Positions 7,293 through 14,197 of a stretch of DNA of 19,225 bases are shown piece after piece. This stretch comes from JAPHTQ01 sp050302275. Its GTDB lineage: Bacteria > Pseudomonadota > Gammaproteobacteria > Thiohalomonadales > Thiohalomonadaceae. The notes under the pieces are model-generated. The model was not told the DNA's origin. It did no database searches and saw only the letters and a program-made list of their open reading frames with translations. The stretch covers positions 1-19,225 of the forward strand of contig JBNLAT010000054.1 in NCBI GenBank assembly GCA_050302275.1, read 5' to 3'. The position numbers and the translations under genes are program-made. How positions within the stretch are numbered: position 1 is the stretch's first letter; every line of letters starts with the position of its first letter.

Positions 7293-7821
7293 CTTTGCGC
7301 TTCACCCAAGCGTCTAGCACCAACGCCATGCGTGCCATCCTTTGCATCGCCCTGACCGAAAGGGTCGCGCCGGTAATACTGTCGATATTGCCATCCAGTT
7401 GTTGTCCCTCATATAGCCCGATGCCGCGAAACTGATCGGTAAAAAAGGGATAGCGGATCTCCCAGCCACGACTTTCGCGGAAGGTCAGCACCCGCGCCTG
7501 TTGCAGTCGTCCTTGCTCGACCACAAAACCGGCGGTGATGGGGTGCTCCTTGCCCACGGCTTCCAGTATCCAGACTGTGCGTTCGTTCTGTTGCCAGTAG
7601 CGCAGACGTAACTGGCGCGGTGCTTCATTCATCACTTCACGATAGATTTCCTTACGCTCGCCGCTGAGCCAGAGTTTCTTCGCTTGCGGTGGATGGTCGG
7701 CAAACTGTTCGGCAATGAAGTCCTGCGGGGTCTGGTAGACCTCGGCGAACACACCCGACCAGCCGATGAGTAGAAGTAGTAGGGGGGACGCGTAGCGCGT
7801 CCCCCTCTGTATGGCGGACAT
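7279..7821 (-). CDS. Exported FMN-binding domain protein
   Basis: 180 residues: an N-terminal export signal (hydrophobic PLLLLLIGWSGVFA, about 13-26) and one FMN-binding domain. Near the C-terminus it has DSITGATLS at 147-155, matching the ApbE flavinylation motif Dxx(S/T)GA(T/S)x(T/S), as in NqrC. FMN would be attached by a phosphoester bond to the last residue, which is Ser155 rather than the more common Thr. The protein is probably a periplasmic flavin electron carrier. I prefer the ATG at 7821 because AGGG sits 8 bases upstream; an ATG at 7827 is only 2 bases from it, and further in-frame starts lie inside the porin gene. Codons 6-13 form a perfect hairpin (separate entry). It sits between the porin and PepSY genes in a Fur-controlled unit. 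No apbE is present in this window. Confidence 0.87.
   Translation of the reverse strand: MSAIQRGTRYASPLLLLLIGWSGVFAEVYQTPQDFIAEQFADHPPQAKKLWLSGERKEIYREVMNEAPRQLRLRYWQQNERTVWILEAVGKEHPITAGFVVEQGRLQQARVLTFRESRGWEIRYPFFTDQFRGIGLYEGQQLDGNIDSITGATLSVRAMQRMARMALVLDAWVKRKDDTP
7783..7805. repeat. Perfect 10-bp hairpin within the start of the FMN-binding gene
   Basis: GGGGGACGCG-TAG-CGCGTCCCCC is a perfect 10-base-pair stem with a 3-base loop. On the minus strand it begins 16 bases after the chosen ATG of the FMN-binding gene and encodes GTRYASP just before the hydrophobic core of the signal peptide. No U-run follows, so it is not an obvious terminator. It may lower translation or stabilise the upstream porin mRNA, or be a copy of a dispersed repeat that inserted in frame. 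Confidence 0.7.
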
Positions 7822-7831
7822 GAGCATATCC

Positions 7832-8953
7832 CTAGAACTGGTAACCGATGCCAAGGTTGATGCCGTCGTATTCGTTCTGCCCCGTGGGCACGCTCTGATC
7901 CTGATAGTCGAGCTTGATCACCACGTCAGGATGCGGCCAGAAGTTAACGCCAATGTCTGTCTGCTGATATTCCGAATCGGCGCTGTCGCCTGACTGGTTG
8001 TCCCAGACGTTATGCCGGGCAAAAACACCCCAGCGGTTATTGATCCGGTAGGCCGGTTCGACGTACCAACCGTATTGCTCGTCGGCCCCGGCCGCAGTGC
8101 CGTCGTCATCCAACTGCCACTGTGCATAGAGGGCACGCAGGCCGAACGGGCCGCTGCTGTAGATCGCGTGGGTTTCAAGCAGGTTGGCGCTGACTTTCCT
8201 GGTGCCCGTGTCCTGGCGGATGTCGTCCTGGTGGTTGAGGCTGGCGGCCAGTTCCAGACCCGGTACGCCGGTCCACTTGATTCGACCGGTGTAGGCCAGG
8301 GCATCGCCTTTGGCTTCGCTGACCTTCTGTCGACCGCTACGGAGGTTGTAGCCGCTGTGGTACAGACCCGAGTGGAGTGCCAGATCGTAGGAGAGACCAT
8401 TGGCGAAGCGCTGACCGATAGCCGCACCACCTTCCCACCAGGTTGTGGGAATAATGTTCTTTTCTACCGGGTTGCGCTCGACACCGTAAAAGGTCGGCGG
8501 TTCGTGGGTTTCATTGATAATCCCGATAGGTAACAGGAATAGACCGCCCTTTGCCGTTGTCTGCGGCGACAGGTCGAACTCGACATAGGCCTGTTCCAGT
8601 TCCACTGCCCCGGCTTCACCGTCGGCGGCTACCGAGTGCTCGACCTCCAGCTCACTGAAAAAGCGGGTATCGGGGGCGAATTCGTGGCCGATGAACAGCA
8701 CGAAACGGTGGAAGTCGATGCTCTTTTTGTCGGAACCGCCGGCCAACTGGTTATTGAGCAGGTTGTAGTGCATCTCGCCATAGCCGCCGATGGTCGTGGT
8801 CTGGCTGGGTGCAGTGCTTCCCAGTTGTTCAATCCGTTCCGCTAGCGCGTCTATCTGCTGTTGGAGTTGGGCGTTACCAGGCACCTCCTCTGCCTGGACG
8901 GTAAGTGGTGCGAGGATGGCCGCAGCGAGCAGGCCAGATAGGGACTTTTTCAT
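7832..8953 (-). CDS. Outer-membrane porin, iron-regulated
   Basis: 373-residue predicted beta-barrel. A signal peptide (MKKSLSG to TVQA, cleavage near 21) is followed by a short coiled-coil segment (about 27-45, AQLQQQIDALAERIEQL) and then TTIGGYGEMHYN, the usual opening of phosphate-selective-porin-like barrels. Alternating amphipathic strands continue to the C-terminal NLGIGYQF, ending in Phe as outer-membrane barrels do for BAM recognition. The ATG at 8953 has GGAG 6 bases upstream; an in-frame TTG at 8968 is rejected because it adds residues ahead of a good signal peptide. A perfect Fur palindrome lies in the promoter, so the substrate is probably iron-related. It is not a TonB-dependent receptor: there is no plug domain and it is too short. 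Confidence 0.88.
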   Translation of the reverse strand: MKKSLSGLLAAAILAPLTVQAEEVPGNAQLQQQIDALAERIEQLGSTAPSQTTTIGGYGEMHYNLLNNQLAGGSDKKSIDFHRFVLFIGHEFAPDTRFFSELEVEHSVAADGEAGAVELEQAYVEFDLSPQTTAKGGLFLLPIGIINETHEPPTFYGVERNPVEKNIIPTTWWEGGAAIGQRFANGLSYDLALHSGLYHSGYNLRSGRQKVSEAKGDALAYTGRIKWTGVPGLELAASLNHQDDIRQDTGTRKVSANLLETHAIYSSGPFGLRALYAQWQLDDDGTAAGADEQYGWYVEPAYRINNRWGVFARHNVWDNQSGDSADSEYQQTDIGVNFWPHPDVVIKLDYQDQSVPTGQNEYDGINLGIGYQF

Positions 8954-9007
8954 CGTTTTCTCCAGCAATAAGGGGTAGGGGGAGCGCTTCCCGGGTGGCG
9001 CAGGGAT

Positions 9008-9055
9008 AATCTAACGAGAATTTATCTTATTTGCAAATGATAATTATTATCATTT
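9008..9055 (-). promoter_or_regulatory. Promoter with perfect Fur operator for the porin-FMN-PepSY operon
   Basis: A 21-base perfect palindrome spans 9035-9055; its core TGATAAT-T-ATTATCA (9038-9052) matches the Fur 7-1-7 consensus at all positions. On the minus strand a -35 TTGCAA (9036-9031) overlaps its edge, followed by a 17-base spacer and a weaker -10 TAGATT (9013-9008). Fur bound here would cover the -35. The porin ATG is 55 bases downstream of the -10. Confidence 0.9.
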
Positions 9056-9074
9056 GGAGGGAGGTAAGGATACT

Positions 9075-9090
9075 AGGAGCAGGCTCCTGC
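9075..9090. repeat. Small inverted repeat between DUF4396 gene and porin promoter
   Basis: AGGAGC-AG-GCTCCT (9075-9088) is a perfect 6-bp stem, and an alternative GCAGG-CT-CCTGC (9079-9090) overlaps it. It lies downstream of the DUF4396 stop and could mark its transcript end, but no U-run follows in that direction. Confidence 0.35.
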
Positions 9091-9122
9091 CTGCCGGTTA
9101 GCGGGTGCAGAATCGTGAGGGC

Positions 9123-9776
9123 TTAATGGTCGTGCGCCATTTTCGGGCTGTGCATACCTTCCTTGATACCCATTTTGATCAGCAGCACGTTGACCGGATA
9201 GGCGGCGAGCAGGCCGACGCTAAGAGAAAAGACCAGCGAACTCCAGAACAGGATGTCTCCCATGGTAGTGCTGGCGGCCAACCAGAGATCGACACTGATG
9301 GCCGTAACTTCCATCACCGTGATGCTGGCGGTGTCGCTGTAAAAAGCGTCGAGTAGTGCGCGATGTGTCTCCACACCATCCTGGATCAGCGGGCCGGCAG
9401 TCATCGCAAAGCCCGCCACATAGGCAAGCGCAAAGGTGATCAGGGCAATGCCCCAGTTACCCATGCCGAGCAATCCGGCGGCAATAAAGACGCCGACAAC
9501 TTCACCGGCGCCACAACCTGAATAGCAATGACAGACCGAGCGAAAGGCGCGCCGCCAGAGTGAATCACGTGCGATTTGGGCACGCCCGGAATAGAAATAG
9601 ACAGCGAGTCCCAGCGGGCCGGAGTAAAGCACGGTAAACAGCCAGACCCACTTCATCAGCGAATGCATTTGTTGGTTATTGCGTTGGAGATCGACAATCA
9701 GGATCGCCAGCGATAGCAGGGCAAGAACCAGCCAGGCTGTGATGAGATAGGGATCGGTCAGCAGCGTGCGCAGCAT
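9123..9776 (-). CDS. DUF4396 domain membrane protein
   Basis: 217 residues, mostly membrane helices (about 10-30, 42-62, 93-103, 107-130, 175-200). The hallmark is a cytosine-rich-independent metal-like motif VCHCYSGCGAGEVVG at 81-95 with Cys82, His83, Cys84 and Cys88, followed later by Glu/Asp/Met in membrane segments (for example MEVTAISVDLW at 155-165). This matches the DUF4396 family, whose biochemical function I do not know; the Cys/His cluster suggests metal binding, possibly transport (inference). GGAGGAG lies 3 bases before the ATG, an unusually strong ribosome-binding site. The C-terminus ends HSPKMAHDH, another possible metal-binding tail. It is alone between hemJ and the Fur-regulated porin operon, and its leader contains two stem-loops. 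Confidence 0.8.
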   Translation of the reverse strand: MLRTLLTDPYLITAWLVLALLSLAILIVDLQRNNQQMHSLMKWVWLFTVLYSGPLGLAVYFYSGRAQIARDSLWRRAFRSVCHCYSGCGAGEVVGVFIAAGLLGMGNWGIALITFALAYVAGFAMTAGPLIQDGVETHRALLDAFYSDTASITVMEVTAISVDLWLAASTTMGDILFWSSLVFSLSVGLLAAYPVNVLLIKMGIKEGMHSPKMAHDH

Positions 9777-9967
9777 TTCTCCTCCCTGGACAAGTGTGTC
9801 CGATAGCTCAGAAGACTATTAAGGCCTTGGGGTGGCGGACCTCAGACTCAAGGCCTTCTCCTTGATCGCTATGAAAAGGCGGGCTGTGACTTATTAGGCA
9901 CTGCTGAAGAAGTGTGCGAGCGGGATGAGGTGCAACACGGCAGATCGCCCGCACAGCCACTTATTCG
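9777..9967. other. Intergenic leader of the DUF4396 gene with two stem-loops
   Basis: The gap between hemJ and the DUF4396 gene holds two inverted repeats: AAGGCCTTG (9821-9829) with CAAGGCCTT (9849-9857), a 9-bp stem with a 19-base loop; and GGACA-AGTG-TGTCC (9788-9801), directly before the ribosome-binding site. Neither has a U-run. They could form a regulatory leader or the end of the hemJ transcript. I see no gene here. Confidence 0.45.
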
Positions 9968-10378
9968 TTAGAAGGGTTTGACTGTGACCAGGATAGTGAC
10001 CGCGGTGAGGATCAATACTGGCGCTTCATTAAAGAAGCGATAGAACTTGTCGCTGCGGGTGTTGCGGTCTTCGGCGAACATTTTCACCAGTTTGCCGCAG
10101 TAGAGGTGGTAGCCGATGAGTCCGGCCACCAGCGCCAGTTTGGCGTGCAGCCAGCCGCCCTTGAAGCCATAACCGAGCCACAGCCAGGTGCCGAACAACA
10201 GCGCCAGAACCGCCAGCGGCGTCATAAAACGATAGAGTTTATGCTCCATCAGTTTCAGTCGTTCGATCTCCGACTTTTCTGTCGCCATGGCGTGATTGAC
10301 GAATAGTCGCGGTAGGTAGAACAGTCCGGCGAACCATGAGACGACGAAAATGATGTGGAAAGATTTGACCCAAAGCAT
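9968..10378 (-). CDS. hemJ: Protoporphyrinogen oxidase, HemJ type
   Basis: 136-residue four-helix membrane protein, the usual HemJ length. It matches the family from the start: LWVKSFHIIFVVSWFAGLFYLPRLFV (residues 2-27 region) with conserved His8, and LHAKLALV (77-84) with Lys80; a His and a Lys at corresponding places are reported as important for haem binding and activity in studied HemJ proteins. It should oxidise protoporphyrinogen IX to protoporphyrin IX in the inner membrane, the penultimate haem step. It lies 3 bases downstream of the tlpA-like stop, so the two are co-transcribed. The family overlaps CopD-like annotations, but the short length and these motifs favour HemJ. Confidence 0.88.
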   Translation of the reverse strand: MLWVKSFHIIFVVSWFAGLFYLPRLFVNHAMATEKSEIERLKLMEHKLYRFMTPLAVLALLFGTWLWLGYGFKGGWLHAKLALVAGLIGYHLYCGKLVKMFAEDRNTRSDKFYRFFNEAPVLILTAVTILVTVKPF

Positions 10379-10381
10379 CGC

Positions 10382-10891
10382 TTAGCCTTTCTTCGAGAGC
10401 ATACCGACGATGCGGTTATGCAGTGCATTCATATCCATCTCCCCCAGCTTTTGCTGCACGATCAGACCGTCCGGTGAAATGAGGAAGGTGGTGGGGGTCA
10501 GTTTGACGTCGCCAAAGGCGAGCGCTGCTTTGCCGTCGGTGTCCAGCGCCACCTTGTAGGGTGGTTGCTTGAGCTTAACCATTTCACGCACCTGATCTTC
10601 CGGATCGTAAGCCATCGCCAGGGCGATCATCTCCAGTCCACGCGGGGCCAGTTCTTTATAGAGCTCTGCCAGATGCGGCATCTCTTTCACACAACCGGGA
10701 CAGGTGGTGGCCCAGAACGTTACCAGTACAGGGCGACCCTGCAGCGATTGCAGATCGATCTGTTTGCCTTCCAGAGTGGTGACGCTGATCGCCGGAACCT
10801 GTTTCAGGCCGTCCGGTGTGAACCAGATGAAGGTCAGCAGTCCGATCAGGGCGAGGACTACAACGGCTGTGATGATCTCTTTTATTTTCAT
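10382..10891 (-). CDS. TlpA-family membrane-anchored thioredoxin-like protein
   Basis: 169 residues: an N-terminal membrane anchor (about 6-24) followed by a periplasmic thioredoxin fold. The active site is WATTCPGC with Cys64 and Cys67, and the cis-proline region is LTPTTFLI with Pro133. TlpA/ResA/DsbE relatives reduce disulfides in the periplasm, often for cytochrome c maturation. The gene is immediately upstream of hemJ, suggesting a haem- or cytochrome-related role (inference). It lies 45 bases downstream of the clc gene on the same strand and may share its transcript. The peroxiredoxin alternative is unlikely because of the CPGC site. Confidence 0.88.
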   Translation of the reverse strand: MKIKEIITAVVVLALIGLLTFIWFTPDGLKQVPAISVTTLEGKQIDLQSLQGRPVLVTFWATTCPGCVKEMPHLAELYKELAPRGLEMIALAMAYDPEDQVREMVKLKQPPYKVALDTDGKAALAFGDVKLTPTTFLISPDGLIVQQKLGEMDMNALHNRIVGMLSKKG

Positions 10892-10936
10892 GGTCGCTTC
10901 GCAAATTCGGGTTGGGTGAAGTGTAGCGATATTCTC

Positions 10937-12301
10937 TCAGCGCGACGAATCGCTTTTTTCTTCTTCCGTTTTGTCTGGTTCCGGCGGCGTTGGTTCCATC
11001 TCGCGCAGCCGGTCGAGAAAGCCCTGCGCCAGCGAGCGGTAGATCGGCTCATGGCAGATCAACTTGGAAGCACCGTAGGCGATGAAGGCGGTGGCCATCA
11101 ACGGCAGCACCATGGCGTGGTTGTCGGTCATCTCCATAACGATCACAAAAGCGGTGATTGGTGTCTGCACTACCCCGGCGAAGTAGGCGACCATGGTGAG
11201 GATCACGATGGCCTGAACCTCCGGGCCAGAGAAGAATTGCGCCATCACCGCGCCGAGTCCTGCCCCGGTCGCCAGCGATGGAGCAAATATGCCGCCGGGA
11301 ATACCGCTCAAATAAGAAGCGACGGTGGCGATGATCTTGAGGAAGGGGAAGGCGTTATCCACTTCGCCACTGCCGGTGATCACCGCCTGTGCCTCCGGGT
11401 AACCGGTGCCGTAAGCTGTGCCGCCGGAAAGAATGCCAGCGATGGCGACCACCAGACCGCAGGCCGCGGGCACCAGTATCGGCCACTTATTCAGATGTGG
11501 GGCGATCCAGCGAGAACCACTGACCAGCATGCGGGCAAAGACACCGCCTAGCAGACCGCCGCAGACACCGACGATCGGTACTACGATCCAGCTGCTGTCC
11601 AGTGCCAGCGAGGCGTCGCTGGTGCCGAAGTAGGTGTAGTTGCCGAGCACCGCCAGCGCGGTAACACCGGCGATGATCACCGCGGTGAGCATGGTGCCGC
11701 TGGTGCGTTCCTCAAAGCTGCGTGCCATCTCCTCGATGGCGAAGACGATCCCGGCCAGAGGCGTATTGAAGGCGGCGGCGATCCCGGCCGCGCCGCCGGC
11801 GACGATCAGGCTCTTATCCAGATAGTGGCGTGGGAAGTGCGCCAGCTGACCGATGGAGTACATGATCGAGGCGCCGATGTGCACCGTCGGGCCTTCGCGG
11901 CCAATGGAAGCGCCGCAGAGCAGACCCAGCAGGGTGAGCAGAATCTTGCCAATGGCAATGCGCAGCGAAAGCACCGCACGACGCAGGTGTTGCATCTGCG
12001 GCGGGATGTCGAGGGCGGCAATCGCCTGGGGAATGCCGCTGCCCTGGGCGCCGGGGAAGAAACGGCGGGTGGCCCAGGCGATGGCCGCCAGACCCAGTGG
12101 GGTGAGCAGCAACGGCAGGTAGCGGTATTCATTTTCCGCTTTGCGGAACAGGCGACTGACCTCTTCGCTGCCAAGGGCGAACAGCGCGGAAGAGAGTCCC
12201 ACCAGCAGCGCACCGCCCCAGAAAACGAACCGCGCCAACCAGTCGTTGGGGGCGAACAGGGTCCGTAGTGAGAGTTTCAGCTTGTCCAGTGTGGCGCGCA
12301 T
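10937..12301 (-). CDS. ClC-family chloride channel/antiporter
   Basis: 454-residue polytopic protein with all selectivity-filter signatures: GSGIP at 87-91, GREGP at 134-138, GIFAP at 337-341, and Tyr421 matching Tyr445 of E. coli ClC-ec1. Glu136 corresponds to the gating Glu148, and Glu191 (in AAFNTPLAGIVFAIEE) to the proton glutamate Glu203, so a chloride/proton antiporter is more likely than a channel. The last 20 or so residues are charged and Pro/Glu/Ser-rich, probably a cytoplasmic tail. No CBS domains. It starts at the ATG 12301 and is divergent from argC. Its stop lies 45 bases before tlpA, so they may be one transcript. Likely roles are acid resistance or charge balance. Confidence 0.93.
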   Translation of the reverse strand: MRATLDKLKLSLRTLFAPNDWLARFVFWGGALLVGLSSALFALGSEEVSRLFRKAENEYRYLPLLLTPLGLAAIAWATRRFFPGAQGSGIPQAIAALDIPPQMQHLRRAVLSLRIAIGKILLTLLGLLCGASIGREGPTVHIGASIMYSIGQLAHFPRHYLDKSLIVAGGAAGIAAAFNTPLAGIVFAIEEMARSFEERTSGTMLTAVIIAGVTALAVLGNYTYFGTSDASLALDSSWIVVPIVGVCGGLLGGVFARMLVSGSRWIAPHLNKWPILVPAACGLVVAIAGILSGGTAYGTGYPEAQAVITGSGEVDNAFPFLKIIATVASYLSGIPGGIFAPSLATGAGLGAVMAQFFSGPEVQAIVILTMVAYFAGVVQTPITAFVIVMEMTDNHAMVLPLMATAFIAYGASKLICHEPIYRSLAQGFLDRLREMEPTPPEPDKTEEEKSDSSR

Positions 12302-12453
12302 GGTTATCGATTATGGGCTTGCATGGAAAGCGGCCATTATGCCAGAGCGGGCAAGGGCTGTCGTCGCCACGGCGGCATGCGGGGCTTTCGCTTTACCCTG
12401 CCACGCTTTATTATCGTTTTCTTTCGACTTTCAGTGCAGGTTGTAGAGATAAG
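12302..12453. other. Divergent clc/argC intergenic region
   Basis: 152 bases separate the two divergent starts. A possible argC -10 TATTAT lies at 12409-12414, but no good -35 is placed correctly. An open frame continues upstream of argC through this region without recognisable protein features. No ARG-box-like operator was evident by eye. Confidence 0.3.
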
Positions 12454-13485
12454 ATGATTAAGGTTGGCATCGTTGGTGGAACCGGTTACACCGGTGTCGA
12501 GTTGTTACGTCTGCTGGCGTCTCACCCCGAAGTTGAATTGCAGCTGATTACCTCCCGCTCGGAAGAGGGGATGGCGGTCGCCGATATGTATCCTAACCTG
12601 CGCGGCCATGTCGATCTGAAATTTACCGTGCCGGATACCGAGCAACTGAAACAGTGCGATGTGGTTTTCTTCGCCACGCCCAATGGCGTTGCCATGACTC
12701 AGGTGCGGGAGCTTCTTGATGCCGGGGTGAAGGTGATTGACCTGGCTGCCGATTTTCGTATCAAGGATATCGATGTCTGGCAGCAGTGGTACGGTATGGA
12801 ACACGCCTGCCCCGATCTGGTGGCGGAGGCGGTGTACGGTCTGCCTGAAATTAATCGTGATGCGATACGGGTCGCAAAACTGGTAGCCAACCCCGGTTGC
12901 TATCCCACAGCCGTGACGTTAGGCTTCCTGCCTCTGCTGGAGGCGGGCCTGGTGCAGCTCGATGGCCTGGTCGCCGACTGCAAATCCGGCGCCAGCGGCG
13001 CGGGACGCGGTGCCAATGTCGGCATGCTGCTCTGCGAAGTGGACAGCAGCTTTAAGGCCTATGCAGTACCAGGACATCGGCACCTGCCTGAGATTCGGGA
13101 GAAGTTGGGAATGGTCGCCAGCGAGACGGTCGGCCTGACCTTTGTGCCCCATCTGTTGCCGATGATTCGCGGTATTCACGCCACGCTCTACTCCAGGCTG
13201 AACGATAAAACCATGGACGTGCAGGCGCTTTACGAACAGCGGTATGCGAACGAACCCTTCGTCGACGTGTTACCCGCCGGTTCACACCCGGAGACGCGCA
13301 GTGTGCGTGGCGGCAATATGTGTCGTATCGCACTGCATCGGCCGCAGGATGGCGATACGCTGGTGGTGTTGTCGGTGATCGACAATCTTGTTAAAGGTGC
13401 AGCAGGACAGGCTGTACAGAATATGAACATTATGTTTGGGATGGATGAGACTAGCGGTTTGGATATGATTTCGGTATTGCCATGA
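12454..13485 (+). CDS. argC: N-acetyl-gamma-glutamyl-phosphate reductase
   Basis: 343 residues, the standard ArgC length. It reduces N-acetyl-glutamyl phosphate with NADPH in arginine synthesis. The N-terminal nucleotide-binding motif is GIVGGTGYTGVELLRLL at 5-21, and the catalytic Cys149 lies in VANPGCYPTA (145-154). Further family motifs include KSGASGAGR and GHRHLPEI, with the conserved His near 198-204. The ATG at 12454 directly precedes the dinucleotide-binding strand; the frame is open back to 12268 but that extension lacks family similarity. The ribosome-binding site is weak (AGAGAT). The stop overlaps the start of the next gene (ATGA at 13482-13485), so the downstream membrane protein is co-translated. 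Confidence 0.95.
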   Translation: MIKVGIVGGTGYTGVELLRLLASHPEVELQLITSRSEEGMAVADMYPNLRGHVDLKFTVPDTEQLKQCDVVFFATPNGVAMTQVRELLDAGVKVIDLAADFRIKDIDVWQQWYGMEHACPDLVAEAVYGLPEINRDAIRVAKLVANPGCYPTAVTLGFLPLLEAGLVQLDGLVADCKSGASGAGRGANVGMLLCEVDSSFKAYAVPGHRHLPEIREKLGMVASETVGLTFVPHLLPMIRGIHATLYSRLNDKTMDVQALYEQRYANEPFVDVLPAGSHPETRSVRGGNMCRIALHRPQDGDTLVVLSVIDNLVKGAAGQAVQNMNIMFGMDETSGLDMISVLP

Positions 13486-14195
13486 GTCATCGCGTTGTCA
13501 GGGCACGCCCTCGTTGGCAATTGCTATCGATTCAGCTCGGTTCCGCCCTGGCGGTGATTCTGACTGCCTGGGGCATGTATGAATATGGCCGTCACGACGG
13601 CGGCTTTGATGTGGTCGCGGCCTATGATGCTCGTCAGCAATTGCAGCAGAAGCTGGACGGCAGCTATCAGGACAATGCCAAACTGCGCGAGCAGATGGCG
13701 GTGCTGGAACGCAGCAGCCAGATTGAACAGGAAGCCTACAAACAGCTCGAAGGCACCGTAAACGGCTTACAGGACGAGATCCTGGAACTGAAGGAAGAGC
13801 TGGCTTTCTATCGCGGCATCGTCTCGCCGGGTGATGCCCAGGCAGGTTTGAATCTGCAAACCTTTGAGCTGACTCCTACACTCATTGAACGCAAATACCA
13901 TTACAAGCTGGTACTGACCCAGGTGCTGAGCACTGGTGTGGTTGCCTACGGCAATATCTCCTTCTCTGTCGAGGGAAGCCAGGAGGGACAGCCGATGGAA
14001 TACACCCTGGCCCAGCTGAGCGATCTCAATAAGGAGCTGCGTTTCCGCTTCAAGTATTTTCAGGCGTTTGAAGGGGACCTCGTCTTGCCAGAGGGGTTCA
14101 TCCCCAGTAAGGTCAATCTGGTCGTGAAGCCCCGCAGCCGGAAGCACAAGCAGTTGACCGAATCTATCAACTGGATGATCCAGGAGAACCGATAA
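13482..14195 (+). CDS. Membrane-anchored coiled-coil protein, DUF6776-like
   Basis: 237 residues with a short cytoplasmic basic N-terminus, one membrane helix (about 15-34), a coiled coil (about 46-111, rich in Gln, Glu, Leu and Lys), and a C-terminal beta-rich domain of about 110 residues outside the membrane. The junction ELAFYRGIVSPG (106-117) is typical of DUF6776-type proteins that sit beside bactofilin genes in gammaproteobacteria. Function unknown. The overlap with argC (ATGA) and the 2-base gap to the bactofilin gene indicate one operon, and suggest it may link a bactofilin scaffold to the periplasm (inference). The family name is from memory of context and motif. Confidence 0.78.
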   Translation: MSHRVVRARPRWQLLSIQLGSALAVILTAWGMYEYGRHDGGFDVVAAYDARQQLQQKLDGSYQDNAKLREQMAVLERSSQIEQEAYKQLEGTVNGLQDEILELKEELAFYRGIVSPGDAQAGLNLQTFELTPTLIERKYHYKLVLTQVLSTGVVAYGNISFSVEGSQEGQPMEYTLAQLSDLNKELRFRFKYFQAFEGDLVLPEGFIPSKVNLVVKPRSRKHKQLTESINWMIQENR

Positions 14196-14197
14196 TC

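Noticed and set aside
9821..9857. AAGGCCTTG/CAAGGCCTT inverted repeat as a hemJ terminator
   Set aside because: No U-run follows the stem on the minus strand and the loop is long; kept only as a leader structure.
10565..11551. 328-codon open frame on the plus strand
   Set aside because: Antisense to the tlpA-like and clc genes, both of which have clear family motifs; no motif or ribosome-binding site supports it.
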